In this document: in pieces, positions 49,522 through 58,637 of the stretch | Numbering within the stretch: the first letter of the stretch is position 1 | How the letters are laid out: each line of letters begins with the position of its first letter | Assembly: GCF_002291445.1 (NCBI RefSeq) | Contig: NZ_CP014137.1 | Location: forward strand, 5,208,001 to 5,272,000 | Direction: 5' to 3' | Origin: Brenneria goodwinii | GTDB lineage: Bacteria; Pseudomonadota; Gammaproteobacteria; Enterobacterales; Enterobacteriaceae | Length of the DNA stretch: 64,000 nt | Translations under genes and position numbers: made by a program | The notes under the pieces: model-generated | Told to the model about the DNA's origin: nothing | The model's input: only the letters and a program-made list of their open reading frames with translations | Databases searched by the model: none

Positions 49522-52185
49522 ATGTCAGATCGTTTAAATAATGACGTGGATCCGATCGAAACCCGCGACTGGCTGCAGGCGATCGAATCGGTCATCCGTG
49601 AAGAGGGTGTTGAGCGCGCTCAGTTCCTGATTGATCAGGTATTGGGCGAAGCGCGTAAAGGCGGGGTAAGCGTTGCCGCCGGCAGCGCTGCAAGCCAATA
49701 CATCAACACCATCGCAGTGGAAGATGAACCGCAATATCCGGGCGATCTGAACCTGGAGCGCCACATTCGTTCAGCAATTCGCTGGAATGCGGTAATGACG
49801 GTGCTGCGTGCTTCGAAAAAAGATCTGGAACTGGGTGGTCACATGGCTTCTTTCCAGTCTTCCGCCACCTTCTATGAAGTGTGTTTTAACCATTTCTTCC
49901 GTGCGCGCAACGAACAAGACGGCGGCGATCTGGTTTACTTCCAGGGTCACATCTCTCCCGGCATTTATGCCCGCGCCTTCCTTGAAGGCCGTCTGACTGA
50001 AGAGCAGATGAACAACTTCCGTCAGGAAGTGCATGGTAAAGGTCTGTCTTCTTATCCTCACCCGAAACTGATGCCGGAATTCTGGCAGTTCCCGACCGTT
50101 TCCATGGGCCTGGGGCCGATTGGTGCAATCTATCAGGCCAAGTTCCTGAAATACCTTGAGCACCGCGGCCTGAAAAATACCTCTCAACAAACCGTTTACG
50201 CTTTCCTGGGCGACGGTGAAATGGACGAACCGGAATCCAAAGGCGCGATCACCATCGCGACTCGCGAAAAGCTGGATAACCTGGTCTTCGTTATCAACTG
50301 TAACCTGCAACGTCTTGATGGCCCGGTTACCGGTAATGGCAAGATCATTAACGAACTGGAAGGCATCTTCGGCGGCGCCGGCTGGGAAGTGATCAAGGTT
50401 ATCTGGGGCGGACGTTGGGACGAACTGCTGCGTAAAGATACCAGCGGCAAACTGATCCAACTGATGAATGAAACCGTCGACGGCGACTATCAGACCTTCA
50501 AATCCAAAAACGGCGCCTATGTACGCGAGCACTTCTTCGGTAAATATCCGGAAACCGCGGCGCTGGTGAAAGACTGGACCGACGATCAGATCTGGGCATT
50601 GAACCGTGGTGGCCACGATCCGAAGAAAGTCTATGCCGCGCTGAAAAAAGCGCAGGAAACCAAAGGCAAGCCGATTGTTATTCTGGCGCATACCATTAAA
50701 GGTTATGGTATGGGCGAAGCGGCGGAAGGTAAGAACATCGCTCACCAGGTTAAGAAAATCAACATGGAAGGCGTGCGTTATTTCCGCGATCGCTTCAACG
50801 TGCCGGTCAGCGATGAGAACGTCGAAAAACTGCCGTTCATTACTTTCGATAAAGACTCCGCAGAATACAAATACCTGCACGAACGTCGTCAGGCGCTGGA
50901 AGGCTACCTGCCGACCCGTCAGCCGAAATTCAGCGAAACGCTGGAATTGCCGACGCTGGAAGACTTCGGTCCTTTGCTGGAAGAGCAGAACAAAGAGATC
51001 TCTACCACCATCGCTTTCGTTCGCGCCCTGAACGTGATGTTGAAGAACAAGTCGATCAAAGATCGTCTGGTGCCGATCATTGCCGATGAAGCGCGTACCT
51101 TCGGTATGGAAGGTCTGTTCCGTCAGATCGGGATTTACAGCCCGAACGGTCAGCAGTACACCCCGCAGGACCGCGAACAGGTCGCCTACTATAAAGAAGA
51201 CGAGAAAGGCCAGATCCTGCAGGAAGGGATCAACGAACTGGGCGCCGGCGCATCCTGGCTGGCGGCGGCAACGTCATACAGCACCAACGACCTGCCGATG
51301 ATTCCGTTCTATATCTACTACTCCATGTTCGGTTTCCAACGTATCGGCGACCTGTGCTGGGCGGCAGGCGATCAGCAGGCGCGCGGCTTCCTGATCGGCG
51401 GGACTTCCGGCCGTACTACGCTGAACGGCGAAGGGTTGCAGCATGAAGACGGCCACAGCCACATTCAGTCGCTGACCATCCCAAACTGCATTTCTTACGA
51501 TCCGGCCTATGCTTACGAAGTCGCCGTCATCATGCATGACGGTCTGCACCGTATGTATGGCGAAGCGCAGGAAAACATTTACTACTACATCACCACGCTG
51601 AACGAAAACTACCACATGCCTGCCATGCCGCAGGGGGCGGAAGAGGGTATCCGTAAGGGTATCTACAAGCTGGAAACGATTGACGGCAGCAAAGGCAAAG
51701 TACAGCTGCTGGGCTCCGGCTCTATTCTGCGTCACGTGCGTGAAGCGGCGCAGATCCTGGCGAAAGACTACGGTATCGGTTCCGATGTCTTCAGCGTGAC
51801 TTCCTTCACCGAACTGGCTCGTGATGGTCAGGACTGCGAACGCTGGAACATGCTGCACCCAACCGAAGAACCACGTGTTCCTTATGTGGCTCAGGTATTG
51901 AGCGAAGCGCCTGCCGTTGCGTCAACCGACTACATGAAGCTGTTCGCTGAGCAAATTCGCAACTTCATCCCGGCCAGTGACTATCGCGTCTTGGGAACTG
52001 ACGGTTTCGGTCGTTCCGACAGCCGTGAGAATCTGCGTCATCACTTTGAAGTGGATGCGTCTTACGTTGTGGTTGCGGCCCTAGGTGAACTGGCCAAACG
52101 TGGTGAAATCGACAAGAAAGTGGTTGCTGACGCGATTGCCAAATTCGAGATCGATGCAGATAAAGTTAACCCGCGTCTGGCATAA
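49522..52185 (+). CDS. aceE: Pyruvate dehydrogenase E1 component
   Basis: An 887-residue homodimeric E1, the same length as in E. coli. It decarboxylates pyruvate on thiamine diphosphate and transfers the acetyl group to the lipoyl arms of AceF. The ThDP fold is seen as FLGDGEMDEPESKGAI followed by NCNLQRLDGPV, with HGKGLSSYPHPKLMPEFWQ upstream and the transketolase-like GTSGRTTLNGEGLQHEDGHS further on. The ribosome site AAGGAATAA precedes ATG 49522. aceF starts 14 bp after the stop. Confidence 0.98.
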   Translation: MSDRLNNDVDPIETRDWLQAIESVIREEGVERAQFLIDQVLGEARKGGVSVAAGSAASQYINTIAVEDEPQYPGDLNLERHIRSAIRWNAVMTVLRASKKDLELGGHMASFQSSATFYEVCFNHFFRARNEQDGGDLVYFQGHISPGIYARAFLEGRLTEEQMNNFRQEVHGKGLSSYPHPKLMPEFWQFPTVSMGLGPIGAIYQAKFLKYLEHRGLKNTSQQTVYAFLGDGEMDEPESKGAITIATREKLDNLVFVINCNLQRLDGPVTGNGKIINELEGIFGGAGWEVIKVIWGGRWDELLRKDTSGKLIQLMNETVDGDYQTFKSKNGAYVREHFFGKYPETAALVKDWTDDQIWALNRGGHDPKKVYAALKKAQETKGKPIVILAHTIKGYGMGEAAEGKNIAHQVKKINMEGVRYFRDRFNVPVSDENVEKLPFITFDKDSAEYKYLHERRQALEGYLPTRQPKFSETLELPTLEDFGPLLEEQNKEISTTIAFVRALNVMLKNKSIKDRLVPIIADEARTFGMEGLFRQIGIYSPNGQQYTPQDREQVAYYKEDEKGQILQEGINELGAGASWLAAATSYSTNDLPMIPFYIYYSMFGFQRIGDLCWAAGDQQARGFLIGGTSGRTTLNGEGLQHEDGHSHIQSLTIPNCISYDPAYAYEVAVIMHDGLHRMYGEAQENIYYYITTLNENYHMPAMPQGAEEGIRKGIYKLETIDGSKGKVQLLGSGSILRHVREAAQILAKDYGIGSDVFSVTSFTELARDGQDCERWNMLHPTEEPRVPYVAQVLSEAPAVASTDYMKLFAEQIRNFIPASDYRVLGTDGFGRSDSRENLRHHFEVDASYVVVAALGELAKRGEIDKKVVADAIAKFEIDADKVNPRLA

Positions 52186-52199
52186 GAGGTAAAGATTAC

Positions 52200-54080
52200 A
52201 TGGCTATCGAAATCAACGTACCGGATATCGGTGCAGATGAAGTTGAAGTCACCGAAGTGCTGGTGAAGGTGGGCGACAAGGTTGAAGCTGAGCAGTCGCT
52301 GATCACCGTAGAAGGCGATAAAGCCTCTATGGAAGTGCCTTCTCCTCAGGCCGGTGTGGTTAAAGAGATCAAGGTTTCCGTCGGCGACAAAGTGGAAACC
52401 GGCAAACTGATTATGATTTTCGATTCCGCCGACGGCGCGGCTGACGCTGCGCCTGCCAAGGCTGAAGAGAAGAAAGAAGACGCCAAACCGGCTGCCGCCG
52501 CGGCCAGCGCCAGCAAAGAAGTCAACGTACCGGACATCGGCGACGATGAAGTTGAAGTCACCGAGGTGCTGGTTAAAGTGGGCGACAGCGTGGCGGCCGA
52601 GCAATCTTTGATCACCGTTGAAGGCGACAAGGCCTCCATGGAAGTGCCGGCGCCGTTCGCGGGCGTGGTTAAAGAGATCAAAATCAATACCGGCGACAAA
52701 GTGAAAACCGGCTCGCTGATTATGGTATTCGAAGTCGCGGGCGCGGCTGCTGCTGCACCGGCGGCGGCGAAGGAAGAAACCCAGGCGGCTCCGGCTGCCA
52801 GCGGCGCGCCTGTCGCCAAAGAAGTCAACGTGCCGGACATCGGCGGTGACGAAGTCGAAGTCACTGAGGTGATGGTTAAAGTGGGCGACAAAATCGCCGC
52901 AGAACAATCACTGATCACGGTTGAAGGCGACAAGGCTTCCATGGAAGTGCCGGCGCCGTTCGCGGGCGTGGTCAAAGAGATCAAAATCAATACCGGCGAC
53001 AAAGTGAAAACCGGCTCGCCGATCATGATCTTTGAGGTCGAGGGCGCAGCCCCGGCGGCCGCCCCTGCCGCCAAGCAGGAAGCCGCCGCCCCGGCGAAGC
53101 AAGCCGAAGACGCACCTGCCGCGAAAGCGGAAGCGAAAGGCGAATTCGCCGAGAACGACGCTTACGTGCACGCGACGCCGGTTATCCGCCGTCTGGCCCG
53201 TGAGTTTGGCGTGAATCTGGCTAAGGTGAAGGGCACCGGTCGTAAAGGCCGTATCCTGCGCGAAGACGTTCAGGCTTACGTGAAAGAGGCGATCAAGCGT
53301 GCCGAATCCGCGCCTGCCGCCACCGGCGGCGGTCTGCCGGGTATGTTGCCGTGGCCGAAAGTCGACTTCAGCAAATTCGGTGAAATCGAAGAAGTCGAAC
53401 TGGGTCGTATCCAGAAAATCTCCGGCGCCAACCTGAGCCGTAACTGGGTGATGATCCCGCACGTTACGCATTTCGACAAAACGGATATCACCGAGCTGGA
53501 AGCGTTCCGTAAACAGCAGAACGTAGAAGCCGAGAAGCGTAAACTGGACGTGAAGATCACCCCGGTTGTATTCATCATGAAAGCTGTCGCCGCTGCTCTT
53601 GAGCAGATGCCGCGTTTCAACAGCTCGCTGTCCGAAGATGGCCAACGTCTGACGCTGAAGAAATACATCAACATCGGCGTTGCGGTTGATACCCCGAATG
53701 GTCTGGTGGTTCCGGTGTTCAAAGACGTGAACAAGAAAGGCATCGTCGAGCTGTCGCGCGAACTGATGACGATCTCCAAGAAAGCCCGTGACGGTAAGTT
53801 GACCGCAGGCGAAATGCAGGGGGGATGCTTCACTATCTCCAGCATCGGCGGCCTGGGTACGACGCATTTCGCACCGATTGTCAACGCGCCGGAAGTGGCT
53901 ATCCTGGGTGTGTCCAAGTCAGCGATGGAACCGGTCTGGAACGGTAAAGAGTTTACGCCGCGGCTGATGATGCCGATCTCTCTGTCCTTCGACCACCGTG
54001 TCATTGACGGCGCTGATGGCGCGCGCTTTATTACCATCATCAACAACACGCTGTCTGACATTCGCCGTCTGGTGATGTAA
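52200..54080 (+). CDS. aceF: Pyruvate dehydrogenase E2 component, three lipoyl domains
   Basis: A 626-residue dihydrolipoamide acetyltransferase that forms the core of the complex. Three lipoyl domains each carry GDKASMEVP with the lipoylated lysine at K41, K144 and K245, separated by Ala/Pro-rich flexible linkers. The peripheral-subunit-binding domain is near 322-360 (ATPVIRRLAREFGVNL). The trimeric catalytic domain (about 385-626) ends in SFDHRVIDGADG with catalytic H599 and D603. Lipoyl domains 2 and 3 are almost identical in DNA. A terminator follows. Confidence 0.98.
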   Translation: MAIEINVPDIGADEVEVTEVLVKVGDKVEAEQSLITVEGDKASMEVPSPQAGVVKEIKVSVGDKVETGKLIMIFDSADGAADAAPAKAEEKKEDAKPAAAAASASKEVNVPDIGDDEVEVTEVLVKVGDSVAAEQSLITVEGDKASMEVPAPFAGVVKEIKINTGDKVKTGSLIMVFEVAGAAAAAPAAAKEETQAAPAASGAPVAKEVNVPDIGGDEVEVTEVMVKVGDKIAAEQSLITVEGDKASMEVPAPFAGVVKEIKINTGDKVKTGSPIMIFEVEGAAPAAAPAAKQEAAAPAKQAEDAPAAKAEAKGEFAENDAYVHATPVIRRLAREFGVNLAKVKGTGRKGRILREDVQAYVKEAIKRAESAPAATGGGLPGMLPWPKVDFSKFGEIEEVELGRIQKISGANLSRNWVMIPHVTHFDKTDITELEAFRKQQNVEAEKRKLDVKITPVVFIMKAVAAALEQMPRFNSSLSEDGQRLTLKKYINIGVAVDTPNGLVVPVFKDVNKKGIVELSRELMTISKKARDGKLTAGEMQGGCFTISSIGGLGTTHFAPIVNAPEVAILGVSKSAMEPVWNGKEFTPRLMMPISLSFDHRVIDGADGARFITIINNTLSDIRRLVM

Positions 54081-54084
54081 CCGT

Positions 54085-54113
54085 AAAGGCTGGCCTTACG
54101 GCCGGCCTTTTTG
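54085..54113 (+). terminator. Intrinsic terminator after aceF
   Basis: AAAGGCTGGCC (54085-54095) pairs with GGCCGGCCTTT (54100-54110), one G-U pair, TTAC loop, then TT. It explains why lpd has its own promoter. Confidence 0.88.
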
Positions 54114-54226
54114 TTAACGTCAGTGTTGCTAAGCATATTAGGCTTCTAAAAGTACCGATCGTTGGGGGTTTGAAGCATAAATGTTATTAGGCGGCACTGT
54201 TGAGACACTTTTCATTCGCTGGTGAT

Positions 54227-54254
54227 TTGCAGGTTGTTAACAATTATGTAAACT
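54227..54254 (+). promoter_or_regulatory. Candidate lpd promoter
   Basis: TTGCAG (54227-54232), 16-bp spacer, TAAACT (54249-54254) preceded by TATG as an extended -10. It lies about 95 bp before the lpd start; E. coli lpd also has a separate promoter here, which also serves 2-oxoglutarate dehydrogenase needs. Confidence 0.5.
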
Positions 54255-54353
54255 GCTGGCAATGAAAGCGTCCCGGTGGATGAAGGGCGTACTTAAATTA
54301 ACTCGCCATAAGAATGTCGTCTGGCCGCCGGACAAACAAAACATGAGGTCATG

Positions 54354-55781
54354 ATGAGTACTGAAATTAAAGCTCAGGTGGTGGTACTTGGTGCCGGCCC
54401 TGCAGGTTATTCGGCTGCATTTCGTTGTGCGGACTTAGGCCTGGAAACCGTGCTGGTGGAACGCTACTCCACGCTGGGTGGCGTGTGTCTGAACGTGGGT
54501 TGTATCCCTTCCAAAGCCTTGCTGCACGTCGCTAAAGTGATTGAAGAAGCGAAAGCGCTGGCAGAGCACGGTATTGTATTCGGTGAACCTAAAACCGATA
54601 TTGATAAAATTCGCTTGTGGAAAGAGAAAGTTATCAATCAGCTGACCGGCGGCCTGTCCGGTATGGCGAAGGCACGTAAAGTTAAAGTGGTTACTGGTCT
54701 GGGTAAATTCACCGGCGCCAATACTCTGGTTGTCGACGGCGAAAATGGTCACACAACGATCAATTTCGAAAACGCGATCATTGCCGCCGGTTCCCGCCCA
54801 ATCCAACTGCCGTTTATTCCGCATGACGATCCGCGCGTGTGGGATTCCACCGCGGCGCTGGAACTGAAAAACGTTCCGGAACGCCTGCTGATTATGGGCG
54901 GCGGCATCATCGGTCTGGAAATGGGGACCGTGTACCATGCTCTGGGTTCTCAGATCGACGTGGTTGAAATGTTCGATCAGGTGATTCCGGCCGCGGATAA
55001 AGATATCGTCAAGGTCTTCACCAAACGTATCAGCAAGCAGTTTACGCTAATGCTGGAAACCAAAGTGACGGCGGTTGAAGCCAAAGAAGATGGTATCTAC
55101 GTCACGATGGAAGGTAAAAAAGCGCCGGCTGAACCGCAGCGTTATGACGCGGTGCTGGTGGCGATCGGTCGCGTGCCTAACGGTAAGCAACTGGATGCCG
55201 GTCAGGCGGGCGTTGAGGTGGACGAGCGCGGCTTTATCCGCGTTGATAAGCAGATGCGCACCAACGTGCCGCACATTTATGCGATTGGCGATATCGTCGG
55301 TCAGCCGATGCTGGCGCACAAGGGCGTTCATGAAGGGCACGTTGCCGCTGAAGTTATCGCCGGTAAGAAACACTACTTCGATCCGAAAGTGATTCCTTCC
55401 ATTGCCTATACCGAGCCGGAAGTCGCCTGGGTCGGGCTGACCGAAAAAGAAGCGAAAGAGAAAGGCATCAGCTATGAAACGGCGACTTTCCCGTGGGCGG
55501 CGTCTGGCCGTGCCATCGCTTCCGACTGTTCGGACGGTATGACCAAACTGATTTTCGACAAAGAGACGCACCGTGTTATCGGCGGGGCGGTTGTCGGCAC
55601 CAACGGCGGTGAACTGTTAGGTGAAATCGGTCTGGCGATTGAGATGGGTTGTGATGCCGAAGATATCGCGCTGACCATCCATGCTCACCCGACGCTGCAT
55701 GAATCCGTTGGTCTGGCGGCTGAAATTTACGAAGGCAGCATCACCGACCTGCCGAACCCGAAAGCGAAGAAGAAAAAGTAA
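54354..55781 (+). CDS. lpd: Dihydrolipoamide dehydrogenase
   Basis: A 475-residue FAD disulfide oxidoreductase (E3) shared by pyruvate and 2-oxoglutarate dehydrogenases and glycine cleavage. The FAD motif is VVVLGAGPAGYSAAF, the redox disulfide is in GGVCLNVGCIPSK, the NAD-binding loop is MGGGIIGLEMG and the C-terminal active-site base lies in HAHPTLHES. The second of two adjacent ATGs (54354, MSTEIKAQVV) matches the family start and sits behind GAGG. A terminator follows at 55811. Confidence 0.98.
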   Translation: MSTEIKAQVVVLGAGPAGYSAAFRCADLGLETVLVERYSTLGGVCLNVGCIPSKALLHVAKVIEEAKALAEHGIVFGEPKTDIDKIRLWKEKVINQLTGGLSGMAKARKVKVVTGLGKFTGANTLVVDGENGHTTINFENAIIAAGSRPIQLPFIPHDDPRVWDSTAALELKNVPERLLIMGGGIIGLEMGTVYHALGSQIDVVEMFDQVIPAADKDIVKVFTKRISKQFTLMLETKVTAVEAKEDGIYVTMEGKKAPAEPQRYDAVLVAIGRVPNGKQLDAGQAGVEVDERGFIRVDKQMRTNVPHIYAIGDIVGQPMLAHKGVHEGHVAAEVIAGKKHYFDPKVIPSIAYTEPEVAWVGLTEKEAKEKGISYETATFPWAASGRAIASDCSDGMTKLIFDKETHRVIGGAVVGTNGGELLGEIGLAIEMGCDAEDIALTIHAHPTLHESVGLAAEIYEGSITDLPNPKAKKKK

Positions 55782-55810
55782 TTTTGTTCGCTTTCCAACC
55801 GAGTGAATCC

Positions 55811-55843
55811 AATCCGACGCCGTAAAGGCGCCGGATTTTTTTT
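55811..55843 (+). terminator. Intrinsic terminator after lpd
   Basis: AATCCGACGCC (55811-55821) pairs with GGCGCCGGATT (55827-55837, one mismatch) around GTAAA, followed by a long T-run. Confidence 0.88.
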
Positions 55844-56052
55844 GCCGCTGCCTGGTTACTGGCGGTTTTACTGATCAGCCCTTTACTGACGGCGTACTAG
55901 ATGATCCCTTACTCTCAGCCAGTGACGAATCAGTCGGCCGGCGGGATTTTTTTCGCCGGTTGCGCGGAATGTGGCGGCGGCCCGGTTATTTGTTGCGCGA
56001 CGCTTTACAATTTTGTCTCAAAGAAAAACAACGTCTTATCTTTGGGGCTATT

Positions 56053-57225
56053 ATGACGTACATTTCACGACGAGCGCCGTTCTGGTTGTTGGCGGCCAGC
56101 CTGATCACTCCTTCACTTATGGCACATGACATGACGCATCAAACTTCGGCGGTGACGGATGACGCGTTGCCGGTGTTTTATCCTCAGCTTAAGCAGCGTA
56201 TGACCTACCCGGATTCCTGGTTGGTGAGTGAGCATGTTCGCTTCGAGGACTGGAAGCATCATGCCCGCCAGACGTTGCGCGCTGCGCTGCTGACGCCTGA
56301 TTCGACCCGCGCTTTCGCGCCGCAACCGCTTGCCCGGCAGGATCGCGGCAGCTATCTGGCGGAGAAAGTCGCGTTTAACCTGACGGATGAAAGCCGGGTC
56401 AGCGCATTGCTGTTGACGCCTAAAACGCCTGGACCTCATCCGGCGGTGATCCTGCTGCACGATCACGGATCGAAATTCGATATTGGTAAAGAGAAAGTGA
56501 TCAAACCGTGGGGAAACGAAGAACAGCTTGCTTCCGCACAGGCGTGGGCCGATCAGTTTTTCTCCGGGCGCTTTATTGGCGATGAGCTGGCGAAACGCGG
56601 CTATGTGGTGCTGGCGGTGGACGCGCTGGGCTGGGGCGATCGCGGGCCGATGCAATACGAACGGCAGCAGGCGCTGGCGAGCAACTTCTTCAATCTGGGG
56701 CGTTCACTGGCGGGTCTGATGGCCTATGAGGATATGCGAGCCGCGGATTTTCTGGCTTCGCTGCCGCAGGTGGATGAAGCGCGTATCGGCGCGCTCGGGT
56801 TTTCCATGGGCGCGTACCGCGCCTGGCAACTGGCGGCGTTGTCCGACAGGATCGCCGCTACGGCGGCGGTATCGTGGATCGGCACCTATAACGGGCTGAT
56901 GACGCCGGGGAATAACGTGCTGCGCGGCCAGTCGGCCTTTTATATGCTGCATCCCGGACTGTCCGCGCGCCTGGATTTTCCTGATGTCGCCAGCATTGCC
57001 GCACCCAACCCGATGCTGTTTTTCAACGGCGATGCCGATCGCCTATTCCCGATCGGTTCGGTGCGGGAAGCGTATGACAAAATGCGCCGCGTCTGGCATT
57101 CGCAGCAGGCGGACGCCAAACTGGAAACCAAACTCTGGCCGCAACGGGGTCATGTATTCGAGCAAGAACAGCAGGAAGCCGTGTTTAGCTGGCTGGATCG
57201 CTGGCTTGTCCCGGTGGAGGACTAA
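56053..57225 (+). CDS. Exported alpha/beta hydrolase, dienelactone-hydrolase-like
   Basis: A 390-residue secreted hydrolase of unknown substrate. ATG 56053 gives MTYISRRAPFWLLAASLITP and a signal peptide ending near LMAHD (about residue 25); the frame is open 31 codons further upstream with no support. The fold shows AVILLHDHGSKFDIGKEK as the oxyanion-side strand, the nucleophile S251 in GFSMG, a probable acid at D327 or D329 in NGDADRLF, and H367 in PQRGHVF. It resembles dienelactone-hydrolase / acetyl-xylan-esterase-type proteins. It converges with the AraC gene and sits beside the siderophore locus, but a link is only suggested by proximity. Confidence 0.8.
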   Translation: MTYISRRAPFWLLAASLITPSLMAHDMTHQTSAVTDDALPVFYPQLKQRMTYPDSWLVSEHVRFEDWKHHARQTLRAALLTPDSTRAFAPQPLARQDRGSYLAEKVAFNLTDESRVSALLLTPKTPGPHPAVILLHDHGSKFDIGKEKVIKPWGNEEQLASAQAWADQFFSGRFIGDELAKRGYVVLAVDALGWGDRGPMQYERQQALASNFFNLGRSLAGLMAYEDMRAADFLASLPQVDEARIGALGFSMGAYRAWQLAALSDRIAATAAVSWIGTYNGLMTPGNNVLRGQSAFYMLHPGLSARLDFPDVASIAAPNPMLFFNGDADRLFPIGSVREAYDKMRRVWHSQQADAKLETKLWPQRGHVFEQEQQEAVFSWLDRWLVPVED

Positions 57226-57264
57226 TCGCGGTGTGGTTCCCCGGCCTGCTTAACGGCATTCGCC

Positions 57265-58251
57265 TCAGAACCGGTTTTTGATCTGTCCCGGCGTGATGCT
57301 GAACGCGCGACGCAGGGCGGTAGTAAAGTTGGCCGTGCTATTGTAGCCGGCGATGCTGGCGGCCTGGGAAATACCGATACCGTCTTTTTGCAACGCCAGC
57401 ATGGCGCGTTGCAAGCGGCAGTTTCTCAGGTATTCAAACACGGTCAGGTTGAATGTCTGGCGAAAGTGGCGTTGCAGCGTGCTTTCACTCATATTGACGC
57501 TTTTGGCGATTTCAGCGATGGAAAGCTGGTCGGCGCTTCCGCTTTCCAGCATATCCCTGACCTGCTGGATGCGGTGATGAGTGCGCAAGTTGACGCCGGG
57601 CGCGCTTTTATCCTGTATCGCGTGGCGGGTAAGTGAATCGAAGGCTTCAATAATCAACATCATGCACTGGCTTTCCAGATACAGACGCTGTAGAGGCGTA
57701 TGGCAGGGGCCTGCATTCAGAATCTGCCAGGCGATGGCCAGCGCCTGACGCGAAGGCGTCCATAAATGGGTGGAAAGATGGGTCTGTGTGAAGTTATAAA
57801 TAGCTTGCCAGTCGTCGACGCTATCCAGCAGGTTACCGTATAGCCATTCCCGGCTAAAGGTGAGCGAAACGGTGCGTTCGTATTCATCTCGTTTGCCGTT
57901 ACGGCTGAATTGCGTGGGCTCGGTCAGTGAAATCAGCGACGCCGGCTGGTGATTTCCCAGATGTAACAGCTTTTCATCATAGGTAATATGCGCGACGCCG
58001 TTTACCACAATCGCCAGTTTGATCGCCCCATTCAGCACGCTCTGCGTCTTCATGTTGTGCAGGTTGATTACATCCGCCGTATGCAAAATCAGATCGCGAT
58101 TCAGTTGTATCACATCGAAATTGCCAAACAGTACGGGAGTATCGTCGATCAATCTCGGTCCAAGCAGACGGTAGTCATTTGAGACCAGACTTGACTGCTG
58201 GACGATGTGACTCTTATAAATCGATTTCGATGACGGCACATGATTTTGCAT
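57265..58251 (-). CDS. AraC-family regulator, PchR-like
   Basis: A 328-residue regulator. The C-terminal double helix-turn-helix (about residues 228-328) carries LSIAEIAKSVNMSESTLQRHFRQTF-type and GISQAASIAGYNSTANFTTALRR sequences, with the AraC signature F-[ST]-P-G near the end (FSITPGQIKNRF). The N-terminal 200 residues resemble the sensor part of siderophore-responsive regulators such as PchR and YbtA. ATG 58251 follows GGGGA. It is divergent from the receptor gene, so it most likely activates siderophore uptake when iron is scarce and the ferric siderophore is present. Confidence 0.82.
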   Translation of the reverse strand: MQNHVPSSKSIYKSHIVQQSSLVSNDYRLLGPRLIDDTPVLFGNFDVIQLNRDLILHTADVINLHNMKTQSVLNGAIKLAIVVNGVAHITYDEKLLHLGNHQPASLISLTEPTQFSRNGKRDEYERTVSLTFSREWLYGNLLDSVDDWQAIYNFTQTHLSTHLWTPSRQALAIAWQILNAGPCHTPLQRLYLESQCMMLIIEAFDSLTRHAIQDKSAPGVNLRTHHRIQQVRDMLESGSADQLSIAEIAKSVNMSESTLQRHFRQTFNLTVFEYLRNCRLQRAMLALQKDGIGISQAASIAGYNSTANFTTALRRAFSITPGQIKNRF

Positions 58252-58637
58252 GATATCCCCTTACATTGTCTGGTTATCGTCCGCCATTTTGCCGTTCTCG
58301 CAAAACAATTTGCTGTTTACGCAAAACCAGCCCTAAAAAACAAATGTAACAATGACTGACCAAAACAGGTAATGCAAATACTTCTCAGTAGCATTTTTTG
58401 TTGACGGTCGGTAAGGCGCGGGCGGGAATTTTTGTCCGCGTGAGCGGTTTTCGCAACAGATAGCGGGGTTACTTGAACCGTCGCTGATGTATTTCTGTTC
58501 GATAGCCGCCCAATGATACGACAGGCTTGTCTCCACAAAGTATGGACGCCGTTTACGGCAATAAATGAAGCCTGTCAGCGCTTGCCCCTGTCAACATCCG
58601 CGGTCTTTCAAATTATGATTCTACAGGGCGATTTTAA
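58252..58637. other. Divergent regulatory region, AraC regulator / siderophore receptor
   Basis: 386 bp with no supported gene. It holds promoters of both genes. The dyad AATGC...GCATT enclosing AAATACTTCTCAGTA (58371-58395) is the best candidate Fur-type operator by eye, but it is a weak match. Short frames in the region are not credible. Confidence 0.5.
58371..58395. promoter_or_regulatory. Weak candidate Fur site
   Basis: AATGCAAATAC followed by TTCTCAGTAGCATT resembles degenerate enterobacterial Fur boxes of the type GCAAATAnTTCTCA and has 5-bp terminal inverted repeats. The match to GATAATGATAATCATTATC is poor, so this is tentative. Confidence 0.25.

Noticed and set aside
52062..53867. 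Antisense frames over aceF (up to 319 codons), some with repeats
   Set aside because: The repeats are only the reverse strand of the lipoyl domains; no ribosome site or domain supports them.
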